DNA of 37,480 nucleotides from an uncultured Corynebacterium sp. Lineage in GTDB: Bacteria; Actinomycetota; Actinomycetes; Mycobacteriales; Mycobacteriaceae. This document shows, piece after piece, positions 26,991 through 35,296 of the stretch. Where the stretch lies: contig NZ_CAMIFY010000024.1 of NCBI RefSeq assembly GCF_946222985.1, positions 1 to 37,480 of the forward strand. The letters are read 5' to 3'. The translations under genes and the position numbers were made by a program. The number at the start of each line of letters is the position of its first letter. Position 1 is the first letter of the stretch. The notes under the pieces were generated by a model, which did no database searches, had not been told where the DNA came from, and saw nothing but the letters and a program-made list of their open reading frames with translations.

Positions 26991-27722
26991 ATGACGGAAG
27001 CCCTCCCCGGTCCCGACGGCCGCCCGCGCACCCCGTGGGCCCTGGCCAACGATCGACTGCTCGCCTATTACGACGACGAGTGGGGCGAGCCGATCGTCGA
27101 CGAGGCCGGCCTCTTCGAGCGCCTGTGCCTGGAGGCGTTCCAGTCCGGTCTGTCGTGGGACGTCATCCTGGCCAAGCGCCCGGCCTTTCGCGAGGTCTTC
27201 CACGGTTTCGACCCCGACGCCGTCGCCGCGATGGATGACTCCGCCGTGGAGTCCGCCCTCGCCGACGCCCGCATCGTGCGCAACCGCGCGAAGATCGACG
27301 CGGCCATCGGCAACGCCCGTGCCACCGTCGCTCTGCGCGCGGCCACCGACGACCCGCCGACGAGGCCGGAGGGGCTGCCCGCCCACGCGAAGGATGCTTT
27401 GCGACGCGCAGGTCTGACCCTCCCCGACCCCGGCGTGGCCTGCCTGATCTGGTCCCACCTGCCGGAGACCACGACGGCGCCGCGCACCACCGACGACGTG
27501 CCCGCGACGTCGCCGGCCTCGGCCGCGCTGGCCAAGGCCCTGAAGAAGCGGGGTTTCCGATTCGTCGGGCCGACGACCGCGCACGCGCTGATGGAGGCCG
27601 TCGGCATGGTCGACGGCCACCTCACCGGCTCCTGGCGCCGCGGTTGCTCCGGATTATGGCCGGAACATCCGGGCCTGGACACGGACGACGGCGCCCGCGC
27701 GGGTGCGCGGGCGCCGTCGTAA
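26991..27722 (+). CDS. tag: DNA-3-methyladenine glycosylase I
   Basis: A 243-residue Tag-family base-excision enzyme that removes 3-methyladenine from alkylated DNA. AYYDDEWGEP, LFERLCLEAFQSGLSW (with the conserved Glu of the active site), ARIVRNRAKIDAAIGNARA and SAALAKALKKRGFRFVGPTTAHALMEAVGMVDGH match the family from end to end. Against E. coli Tag, three of four zinc ligands are changed: C4 is T14, H17 is Y27 and C179 is S214; only H175 is kept (H210). The structural zinc site is therefore probably absent. The C-terminal Asp/Gly/Ala/Arg tail is encoded by the stem of a terminator hairpin. GCTTTGCGACG lies at 27396-27406 in frame DALRRAG. Confidence 0.9.
   Translation: MTEALPGPDGRPRTPWALANDRLLAYYDDEWGEPIVDEAGLFERLCLEAFQSGLSWDVILAKRPAFREVFHGFDPDAVAAMDDSAVESALADARIVRNRAKIDAAIGNARATVALRAATDDPPTRPEGLPAHAKDALRRAGLTLPDPGVACLIWSHLPETTTAPRTTDDVPATSPASAALAKALKKRGFRFVGPTTAHALMEAVGMVDGHLTGSWRRGCSGLWPEHPGLDTDDGARAGARAPS
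27685..27720. terminator. Bidirectional terminator overlapping the tag stop codon
   Basis: ACGACGGCGCCCGCGC (27685-27700) pairs perfectly over 16 bp with GCGCGGGCGCCGTCGT (27705-27720) around a GGGT loop. The final T belongs to the TAA stop of tag. It lies between convergent genes and has no T-run. A GCTTTACGACG word (27715-27725, minus strand) covers its foot. Confidence 0.7.
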
Positions 27723-27740
27723 AGCGAAGGAAAGGCCGGG

Positions 27741-28643
27741 TCAGGCCTTCGCCTCGAGCCACTCGATGAGCTCGTCCCACTCCTTCTCGTGGCCCCGGCG
27801 GAAGTACCCGCCGTAACCGACGCCCTGGCCGCGGGCCGGACGCGCATTGCGCTTCTCTACGCCCGCCGACCCCGTCAGACGATCCGTGATCAGATCGGCC
27901 GAGGACTCCTCGGTCCAGTAATCGTCCGGGATGCGGATCGACAGGAACGGCTGGGTGGCGCGCGCGAACCGCGCGGCGAAGTCGAACTCCGGGTCGGAGA
28001 AGAAGTAGTCCTTCTTGCGCGCCCACGCCGCCCACTGGCGCATGACGCCCAGCGGCGGCTCCGACGTCAGCTTCCAGCCCGAGGCCGGAATGTGGCCGGT
28101 CAGCGTCGCCGAGATCGGGCCGATGATGTTGAACAGGGTGAACGCGCGGATCTTGCCGACCAGCGACGGCACCTTGGAGATGCGCATGCCGCGGCAGTTG
28201 ATCAACGCGGCGGAATCGAAGGTGCCCTCCGGGCCGGAGTAGGCGATGCCGTGGCCGCCGACGGCGTGGCCGACGGCGTAATGCGGCACGCCCTCGAACT
28301 TCTCGTGCGCCCACGCGATGACGCCGGGGACGTCCTGGGTGATCCAGTCCGACATGCGGATGTCGGCGTTTTCCGGGTCCGAATCCAGGCCCGAGCGGCC
28401 CGTGCCGCGGTAGGCGTAGGTCACCACGGCGAAGCCCTGGTTGGCCACGTACTCGGCGAACCGGTGATAGAAGCCCTCCGGCACGCCGGTGCCGCCGTGG
28501 ACGGTGATGACGCCGCGGATCTTGCCCGGATCGTCCTGCGGGCGGAAGACCGTGCCGCGCAGCAGGAGCCGGTCATCGGCCGGGATGATGACGTCCCGGC
28601 GCGTCCGGGGCGCGGACTCCTGGGGGCTGGTCTCGGGGTTCAT
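27741..28643 (-). CDS. Alpha/beta-hydrolase fold protein lacking the nucleophile serine
   Basis: A 300-residue cytoplasmic protein resembling predicted alpha/beta hydrolases of the COG4757 kind. VITVHGGTGVPEGFYHRFAEY, YRGTGRSG and a PFLSIRIPDDYWT segment follow the fold. The nucleophile elbow reads YAVGHAVGGHG: the position normally occupied by Ser in GHSxGG is A127. Without a nucleophile it is unlikely to be a hydrolase of the usual mechanism; a binding role, or chemistry like the cofactor-free members of the fold, is possible. Start 28643 is supported by GGAAGG 7-8 nt upstream. A TAGAAT -10 and a perfect palindrome lie in its leader. It ends 18 nt from the tag stop codon, convergently. Confidence 0.75.
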   Translation of the reverse strand: MNPETSPQESAPRTRRDVIIPADDRLLLRGTVFRPQDDPGKIRGVITVHGGTGVPEGFYHRFAEYVANQGFAVVTYAYRGTGRSGLDSDPENADIRMSDWITQDVPGVIAWAHEKFEGVPHYAVGHAVGGHGIAYSGPEGTFDSAALINCRGMRISKVPSLVGKIRAFTLFNIIGPISATLTGHIPASGWKLTSEPPLGVMRQWAAWARKKDYFFSDPEFDFAARFARATQPFLSIRIPDDYWTEESSADLITDRLTGSAGVEKRNARPARGQGVGYGGYFRRGHEKEWDELIEWLEAKA

Positions 28644-28656
28644 GTCGTCCTTCCCT

Positions 28657-28672
28657 GCCCCGTGTGCGGGGC
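28657..28672 (-). other. Small leader hairpin next to the ribosome-binding site
   Basis: GCCCCG and CGGGGC pair around TGTG directly upstream of the GGAAGG ribosome-binding site of the hydrolase-fold gene, where it could affect access of ribosomes. Confidence 0.35.
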
Positions 28673-28700
28673 GCGCGTGGATTCGTCGTTCACCGGCGCG

Positions 28701-28716
28701 GGGCAGTCGACTGCCC
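28701..28716. promoter_or_regulatory. Perfect 16-bp palindrome, candidate operator
   Basis: GGGCAGTCGACTGCCC is perfectly self-complementary. It starts 21 nt downstream of a TAGAAT -10 (minus strand) and lies about 60 nt before the start of the hydrolase-fold gene. This is where a TetR- or MarR-type dimer would block transcription. No regulator gene is adjacent. Confidence 0.45.
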
Positions 28717-28737
28717 GGCCACCGGCCATCGGTGCCG

Positions 28738-28743
28738 ATTCTA
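28738..28743 (-). promoter_or_regulatory. -10 hexamer for the hydrolase-fold gene
   Basis: TAGAAT on the minus strand, in the gap downstream of the cation transporter gene. It gives a leader of about 88 nt. No clear -35 is seen. Confidence 0.4.
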
Positions 28744-28795
28744 TGACCGAACCGGACTGGCCACGGGGTTTTCGCCGAAATCAGGGTTGCCGCGG

Positions 28796-29689
28796 TCACA
28801 GGTCGACGTCGTCGTAGGCGCGTTCGTCCTCGATGGGTTCGAGATGCGAGGCGATGTGGACGCCGGGGAAGCGATCGCGCAGGTCGTCCTCCATGGCGTG
28901 CAGGATGTCGTGGCCGTGCTCGACGGACCATTTGCCGGGCACGAGCAGATGGAACTCGATGAATTCCTGCCGCCCGGACACGCGCGTGCGCACCTCGTGG
29001 ACGTCGATGCGCCGCGCCGGGTCGCAGTGCGACGCCAGGATGCGGTCGACCTCGACGCGATCCGGGCGGTCCATGGCCTTGTCCATCAGGCCGCCGCCGG
29101 CTTCGACGACGAGCTTGTAGCCGGTGAACAGGATGTTGAGCGCCACGATCAAGGCGATGACCGGGTCGAGCCACCACCACTCCGTGATCCAGACCAGGAA
29201 CACGCCGACGATGACGCCGCCGGAGGTCCACACGTCGGTCATCAGATGCTTGCCGTCGGCGGTCAGGGTGATCGATCGGTGCTCGCGGCCGGCCCGGATG
29301 AGGATGAGCCCGACGACGAGGTTGACCACGGAGGCCACGACGACGAGCACCAGACCGACGCCGATCTGCTCGATGGGCTGCGGGTTGAGCAGCCGCTCGA
29401 TGGAGGTGGCGATGATGAAGCCGGCGGCGACGAAGATCATCGCCCCTTCGAGCCCCGCGGAGAAGTACTCGGCCTTGGAATGGCCGAACTCGTGGTCCCG
29501 GTCGGCGGGCTTGGCGATGACCTTGAGCACCACCAGCGCCACGACGGCGGCGACGAGATTGACCAGGGATTCGGCGGCGTCGGACAGCAGGCCCACCGAC
29601 CCGGTGACCACGTAGCCGCCGACCTTGAGAGCGATGGTGACCACGGCGGCGGCCACCGACAACCAGGCGAAACGACTCAGATCACGCAT
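28796..29689 (-). CDS. Cation diffusion facilitator family transporter
   Basis: A 297-residue CDF transporter that would export a divalent metal (Zn, Fe, Mn or Co) by proton exchange. Helices lie at about 8-30, 35-58, 78-98, 110-132, 152-175 and 178-198. The metal-site motifs are GLLSDAAESLVN (D37) in helix 2 and ADGKHLMTDVWTSGG (H148, D152) in helix 5. DRDHEFGHSKAEYFSAGLEG follows helix 2, as is typical. The C-terminal cytoplasmic domain (about 205-297) contains His/Asp/Glu residues including HEVRTRVSGRQEFIEFHLLVPG. The metal cannot be assigned. ATG 29689 is preferred over TTG 29713 because a TAAAGT -10 lies 7 nt upstream. Confidence 0.9.
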   Translation of the reverse strand: MRDLSRFAWLSVAAAVVTIALKVGGYVVTGSVGLLSDAAESLVNLVAAVVALVVLKVIAKPADRDHEFGHSKAEYFSAGLEGAMIFVAAGFIIATSIERLLNPQPIEQIGVGLVLVVVASVVNLVVGLILIRAGREHRSITLTADGKHLMTDVWTSGGVIVGVFLVWITEWWWLDPVIALIVALNILFTGYKLVVEAGGGLMDKAMDRPDRVEVDRILASHCDPARRIDVHEVRTRVSGRQEFIEFHLLVPGKWSVEHGHDILHAMEDDLRDRFPGVHIASHLEPIEDERAYDDVDL

Positions 29690-29696
29690 GACGGCG

Positions 29697-29702
29697 ACTT
29701 TA
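29697..29702 (-). promoter_or_regulatory. -10 hexamer for a leaderless transcript (CDF transporter)
   Basis: TAAAGT on the minus strand lies 7 nt before the ATG at 29689. Confidence 0.5.
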
Positions 29703-29814
29703 CTCCGCGCCAAGGAGGTCGGCTGGCCCGAGCGGGGCGCGTACGGGGCTCCCGCAATCGCCTCTCACGCCCGCGGCAGCCGGCTCTCGCGGCTCTCTCG
29801 CCCGCTGCGACCGG

Positions 29815-30615
29815 CTAGTCGAACTTGTGGAACGCCAGCGAGTTGTCGCGCATCACGCGCGGCATCTCCCACTCGCCCAGGACGTCGAGGACGACGTCGA
29901 CGTCACTGCGGTCGAACCGGCGCGCGGCGTGGGTGCCGGGCAGGTCCGTGCCGAACATCAGCGCCCGCGGGTTGGCCGCGTGGATGCGGCCGAGTGCGTC
30001 GGCGACGGGGAAATCGAGGCGTCCGAAGCCGGTGGCCTTGACGCGCACGCCGGCGGCGGCGAGTTCGACGACGCGCTCGATGCCCTGCGCCGACATGCCC
30101 AAGTGGTCGATGGCCACGGCCGGCAGTTGCGGCAGCAGGTCGGCGACTTCCGGTCGGGAGGAGACGTCGAAGTAGACCTCGGTGGTCCAGCCGGCGAGGT
30201 CGTGGACCCGGCACGCGAGGGCCTCCAGGTCGCCGACGGCGATTTCCTGGCCCTTGAACAGGTTGAAACGGATGCCGCGGATGCCCTTGGCGTCCAACTC
30301 CAGCACCCGATCGGCCCCCAGATCGGTGGTGCCGGTGATCACGCCGATGAAGTTGCGTTGGTCGTCGCGGGCGAATCCGCGCGAGCGAGCTTCGAGCTCC
30401 AGCTCGTCGAGCGCCTCGACGAGGGTTTCCTCGCGGGTCTGGGTCGACCCTCCGACCACGACGCCGCCGACGACCCGGGACCAGCGGTCGACGTCGGCCA
30501 TGCGGTCGGTCAGCTGCAGGTATCGGTCGACGGGAAACGGCGGCGGCGCGAATGCCTTGTCCGGCTGCAGGTCGCGCGCCCCGATGATGTGGAAATGACT
30601 GTCGACGATGTCCAT
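29815..30615 (-). CDS. Amidohydrolase family protein (amidohydrolase 2, TIM barrel)
   Basis: A 266-residue metal-dependent hydrolase of the PF04909 type, the family of 2-pyrone-4,6-dicarboxylate lactonases and decarboxylases. The N-terminal HxH metal motif is DSHFHI with H7 and H9. IDHLG with H171 and FGTDLPG with D224 supply the later barrel residues. KGIRGIRFNLF is a typical strand-helix segment. The third metal-side position, in TEVYFDVSS, has no His, as in members that bind one or no metal. The substrate is unknown. A TAGTAT hexamer lies 9 nt before the ATG. It is divergent from hrpB. Confidence 0.82.
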   Translation of the reverse strand: MDIVDSHFHIIGARDLQPDKAFAPPPFPVDRYLQLTDRMADVDRWSRVVGGVVVGGSTQTREETLVEALDELELEARSRGFARDDQRNFIGVITGTTDLGADRVLELDAKGIRGIRFNLFKGQEIAVGDLEALACRVHDLAGWTTEVYFDVSSRPEVADLLPQLPAVAIDHLGMSAQGIERVVELAAAGVRVKATGFGRLDFPVADALGRIHAANPRALMFGTDLPGTHAARRFDRSDVDVVLDVLGEWEMPRVMRDNSLAFHKFD

Positions 30616-30624
30616 CGCCCTTCG

Positions 30625-30630
30625 ATACTA
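30625..30630 (-). promoter_or_regulatory. -10 hexamer of the amidohydrolase gene
   Basis: TAGTAT on the minus strand lies 9 nt before the ATG at 30615. The message would have a leader of only 2-3 nt, or none. Confidence 0.45.
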
Positions 30631-30694
30631 CGGCCCCGGAGTGAACGCCGTGATCCGTCCGTCCCCCGGAGCAGGGGTGGCGGGACGGCGCTGG

Positions 30695-30700
30695 CATGCT
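30695..30700 (+). promoter_or_regulatory. Possible -10 hexamer of the hrpB-like gene
   Basis: CATGCT lies 6 nt before the ATG at 30707. It keeps the A and final T of TANNNT but not the first T, so it is a weak candidate. Confidence 0.25.
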
Positions 30701-30706
30701 GGGGCC

Positions 30707-33430
30707 ATGACCGGTGAGCCTTCCGCGGATGCCCTGCTTTTCGACGTCGCCGCCATCGGCGCCGGACTTCCCTTCGCCGCCGCCGTGGGCGATCTGGAAA
30801 TTGCGCTGGCCGGTGGCGTCGCCGTCGTGCAGGCCCCTCCGGGCACCGGCAAAACGACGTTGGTGCCGCCGGTGGTCGCCAACCACGTTCGCGGGGGCGG
30901 AGAAGGTGCGGGCGGCGCTGACGGTGGGGGCGGCACAGTCGGCGGTGAAACGGGGCCGGTCGGTCGCGTGATCGTCACCGCGCCGCGCCGCGTGGCGGTG
31001 CGTGCGGCGGCCCGCCGCCTGGCGGAGCTGGCCGGCGTCGAGTTGGGCGAGGAAGTCGGCTACACCGTGCGCGGGGATCGCCGGGTGTCGCGGCGCACGC
31101 GGGTGGAGTTCGCCACGCCCGGCGTGATCACCCGGCGGCTGCTGCGCGACGGCGACCTGCCCGGCATCGCCGCCGTCGTCCTCGACGAGGTCCACGAGCG
31201 CGCCCTGGACTCCGACGTTCTGCTCGGCATGCTCCGCGATCTGCGCGAGCTCCGCGACGACCTCGCGCTGGTCGCGATGTCGGCCACCGTCGACGCACCC
31301 CGGTTCGCCGCTCTGCTGGGCACGCCCGGCGCGGCGGCCCCCGTCGTCGCCGCCGACTCGGTGCTCCATCCCCTCGAGGTCCGGTGGGCCCCGGCGCCGG
31401 TGGCGCGCCTGGATCATCGGGGCGTGACGTGGGCGTTCCTCGATCACGTCGCCGACCGGGCCGCCGACGCCCTGGCGGACGCCCCCGACGACGGCGACGT
31501 GCTCGTCTTCGTGCCGGGCGTGCGGGAAGTCGACCACGTCGTCGGCGCGCTCGAGCGCAAGGGACTGCGCGGCCCCGGATCGCGGGACGTCGAGATCCTC
31601 TCCCTTCACGGGCAGCTGCGGGCGGGCGAGCAGGATCGCGTCGTGCGCGGCGGCGCACCCGACGGCCCGCGCCGCATCATCGTCTCCACGGCCATCGCCG
31701 AGTCCTCCCTGACGGTTCCCGGGGTCCGGGCCGTCGTCGACGCCTGTCTGTCGCGCGGGCCGCGCCTGGATCTCGCGCGCGGCATGTCGGGGCTGGTCAC
31801 CACCTCGTGCGCGAAGTCGTCGGCCGAGCAGCGCGCCGGTCGCGCGGCACGTCTGGGCCCCGGCCTGGTGATCCGCTGCATCGGCGAGTCGGAGTGGGGC
31901 GGCCTGGATCCGTGGCCGGCCCCGGAGATCGCGGTGGCCGATCTGACGCGCGCCATGCTCGACGTCGCCGCCTGGGGGACGCCTGGCGCGATCGGGCTGC
32001 CGCTTCCCGACGCTCCCCCGCCCCGCCACGTCGCCGCCGCCCACGCGACCCTGGCGGCATTGGGTGCGCTGGAGGAACCGGAAGCACGGGATGACGACCG
32101 AGCCACCGGGACCGACGCCGGTGCCGCGCCGGCCGCCGCCCGCATCACCGACGTCGGCTCGGTGCTCGCCGCCCTGCCCGTCGATCCGCGCCTGGGCCGT
32201 GCGCTGCTGGCGGGCACCGCGGTCCTCGGGGCGGGACGCGCCGCCGAGGCGGTGTCGCTTCTCGACGATTCCCCCCGCGGCGACCTCAGCCGCGCACCCG
32301 GCGCGGGCCGTGGCGGCGGACGCGGCTCCGGCGCGGACGCTCCCCGCCTGAAGCGCCTGGCCGAGGAGCACCGGGAGGCGGTCGCGGCGATCGCCGTGAC
32401 GATGGACCCGCTGCCCGGCTCCGTGCCGACCCGCTCGAAGTCGGACGCCATCGCGCTGGTCACGGCGCTGGCGTGGCCGGATCGGGTGGCCCGGCGCCGC
32501 TCGTCGTCTTCCGACGAGTACCTCTTCACCGGCGGCACCGCGGCCAGCGCTCCGCCGGAGCTGCGGGGTCACGAGTGGTTGGCGGTCGCCGACGTCGGGC
32601 GCGCCGGGGGCCGCATGGCCGGGCGCGCCGGTGCCGTCATCCGCTCCGCCGCACCGGCGTCACTCGACGTGGCGCGCTGGGCGGCGTCGGGGATGGCCCG
32701 GACGGTGGTGGACGTGGCCGTCGTCAAGCACAATCCCGAGGCCAAGCCGAAGGTTTCGGCCCGGCGTCGGGAACTCCTCGGCGCCATCGAACTGGCCGCC
32801 CATCCGCTGGCGCCCGACGCCGAACAGTGCCGCCGGGCCTGGCGGGAGTTGTTCGCGCGCGATCCGGGGGCGCTGCGCACGCACGTCGGGTTCGGCAAGG
32901 ACGCCGATGTTCTGCGGCGGCGCCTGGCCCTGCTCCACCGTGAGCTCGGCGCACCCTGGCCCGACGTCACCGACGCCGGATTGGCGGCGCGGGCGGAGGA
33001 ACTGCTGGGGGCGGCGATCGCGTCGACGACGGTCACTCCCGTCGGCGTCGATCAGCTGCGCGGGCTGCTGCCGTGGCCCGAGGCCGCGCGCCTCGACGAA
33101 CTGGTGCCGGAGCGCCTCGAAGTGCCCAGCGGATCGCGCATCCGCGTCGACTACCCGGAGGACGGCACCGCGCCCGTCCTCGCCGCGAAACTGCAGGAGT
33201 GCTTCGGGCTGGCGGACACCCCGGTGCTCGTCGACGGCCGCGTGCCCGTCCAGTTGCATCTGCTCTCGCCGGCGGGGCGCCCCCTGGCGGTGACCCAGGA
33301 TCTCCGCAGCTTCTGGGACGGCCCGTACGCGCAGGTCAGGGCCGAGATGCGGGGACGTTACCCGAAGCACCCCTGGCCCGAGGACCCGTGGACGGCGCAG
33401 GCGACGAAACGGACGAACCGGCGGAAATGA
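30707..33430 (+). CDS. hrpB: ATP-dependent helicase HrpB (DEAH-box family)
   Basis: A 907-residue helicase. Motif I is APPGTGKTT with K49; motif II is D160-E-V-H; motif III is SAT; motifs V and VI are STAIAESSLTVPGV and QRAGRAAR. The HA2 domain and the HrpB-specific C-terminal domain (from about 760, ending GPYAQVRAEMRGRYPKHPWPEDPW) distinguish it from HrpA. HrpB proteins are widespread but their substrate is poorly known; RNA unwinding is assumed from the family. It is longer than the roughly 810-residue E. coli protein, partly through a Gly-rich insert at about 65-88 just after motif I and others near 460-475 and 535-550. The start is set by family fit and a -10-like hexamer. GCTTTTCGACG lies at 30736-30746. 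Confidence 0.92.
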   Translation: MTGEPSADALLFDVAAIGAGLPFAAAVGDLEIALAGGVAVVQAPPGTGKTTLVPPVVANHVRGGGEGAGGADGGGGTVGGETGPVGRVIVTAPRRVAVRAAARRLAELAGVELGEEVGYTVRGDRRVSRRTRVEFATPGVITRRLLRDGDLPGIAAVVLDEVHERALDSDVLLGMLRDLRELRDDLALVAMSATVDAPRFAALLGTPGAAAPVVAADSVLHPLEVRWAPAPVARLDHRGVTWAFLDHVADRAADALADAPDDGDVLVFVPGVREVDHVVGALERKGLRGPGSRDVEILSLHGQLRAGEQDRVVRGGAPDGPRRIIVSTAIAESSLTVPGVRAVVDACLSRGPRLDLARGMSGLVTTSCAKSSAEQRAGRAARLGPGLVIRCIGESEWGGLDPWPAPEIAVADLTRAMLDVAAWGTPGAIGLPLPDAPPPRHVAAAHATLAALGALEEPEARDDDRATGTDAGAAPAAARITDVGSVLAALPVDPRLGRALLAGTAVLGAGRAAEAVSLLDDSPRGDLSRAPGAGRGGGRGSGADAPRLKRLAEEHREAVAAIAVTMDPLPGSVPTRSKSDAIALVTALAWPDRVARRRSSSSDEYLFTGGTAASAPPELRGHEWLAVADVGRAGGRMAGRAGAVIRSAAPASLDVARWAASGMARTVVDVAVVKHNPEAKPKVSARRRELLGAIELAAHPLAPDAEQCRRAWRELFARDPGALRTHVGFGKDADVLRRRLALLHRELGAPWPDVTDAGLAARAEELLGAAIASTTVTPVGVDQLRGLLPWPEAARLDELVPERLEVPSGSRIRVDYPEDGTAPVLAAKLQECFGLADTPVLVDGRVPVQLHLLSPAGRPLAVTQDLRSFWDGPYAQVRAEMRGRYPKHPWPEDPWTAQATKRTNRRK

Positions 33431-33465
33431 CGCCGAGGTCCGTCGGCGTCCGTCCAGTCACCTGA

Positions 33466-33480
33466 GACGGCTGAACCGTC
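33466..33480. terminator. Weak hairpin between convergent hrpB and gcvH
   Basis: GACGG and CCGTC pair around CTGAA directly before the gcvH stop codon. With only 5 bp and no T-run it is a weak terminator candidate. Confidence 0.3.
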
Positions 33481-33867
33481 CTAGTCGTCGTTCTCCGCGG
33501 CGTACTTCTCCGCGTCCATCAGGGGGCCGACCTCGGTGACGCGGACCTCGTAGATCCAACCGGCGTCGTAGGGGTCGTCGTTGATGATCGCCGCGGAATC
33601 CTCGAGATCCTCGTTGACCGCGGTGATCTCACCGGAGACGGGGGCGTAGATGTCGGAGACGGACTTGGTGGACTCGACCTCGCCGCAGGGCTCGCCGGCT
33701 TCGGCGACGGTGCCGACTTCGGGCAGCTCGACGAAGACGATCTCGCCGAGCTGGTCGGCGGCGTACTGCGTGATGCCGACGCGGACGACGTCACCGGCGT
33801 TGACGTCGGTGGAGTTCACCCACTCGTGTTCGGCGGAGTAGAGGTAGTCGGTGGGCAAGCTGGCCAT
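33481..33867 (-). CDS. gcvH: Glycine cleavage system H protein
   Basis: A 128-residue lipoyl carrier protein that shuttles the aminomethyl group between the P, T and L proteins. The lipoylated lysine is K68 in VESTKSVSDIYAPVSGE. HEWV near residues 14-17 and the C-terminal DPYDAGWIYEVRV segment are typical. The start is supported by AGGAGG (minus strand, 33880-33875). It is the third gene of the gcvP-gcvT-gcvH unit and is separated from gcvT by a strong hairpin, so its level may be set independently. The lipoate genes often found nearby are not here; hrpB follows convergently. Confidence 0.97.
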   Translation of the reverse strand: MASLPTDYLYSAEHEWVNSTDVNAGDVVRVGITQYAADQLGEIVFVELPEVGTVAEAGEPCGEVESTKSVSDIYAPVSGEITAVNEDLEDSAAIINDDPYDAGWIYEVRVTEVGPLMDAEKYAAENDD

Positions 33868-33930
33868 GGTGGTTCCTCCTGGTGCGGGCCCCGTGGGGCG
33901 GTTGCTTCGATTGTGTCGGATCGTGCGGTG

Positions 33931-33956
33931 CCGCGCCCGGCTTTCACCGGGCGCGG
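33931..33956 (-). terminator. Hairpin between gcvT and gcvH
   Basis: A 10-bp perfect stem (33931-33940 with 33947-33956) and 6-nt loop follow the gcvT stop codon within 10 nt. With no T-run on the transcribed strand it is more likely a partial terminator or an mRNA-processing/stability element than a full stop. Confidence 0.5.
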
Positions 33957-33962
33957 GGGTCG

Positions 33963-35285
<1,323 letters not shown>

Positions 35286-35296
35286 CGTGGGACTCC

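Noticed and set aside
29690..29814. Possible small gene or RNA between the CDF transporter and amidohydrolase genes
   Set aside because: Only short CTCTCGCGGCTCTC-type repeats and a weak GCCGG/CCGGC pairing are seen; no promoter or structure convincing enough.
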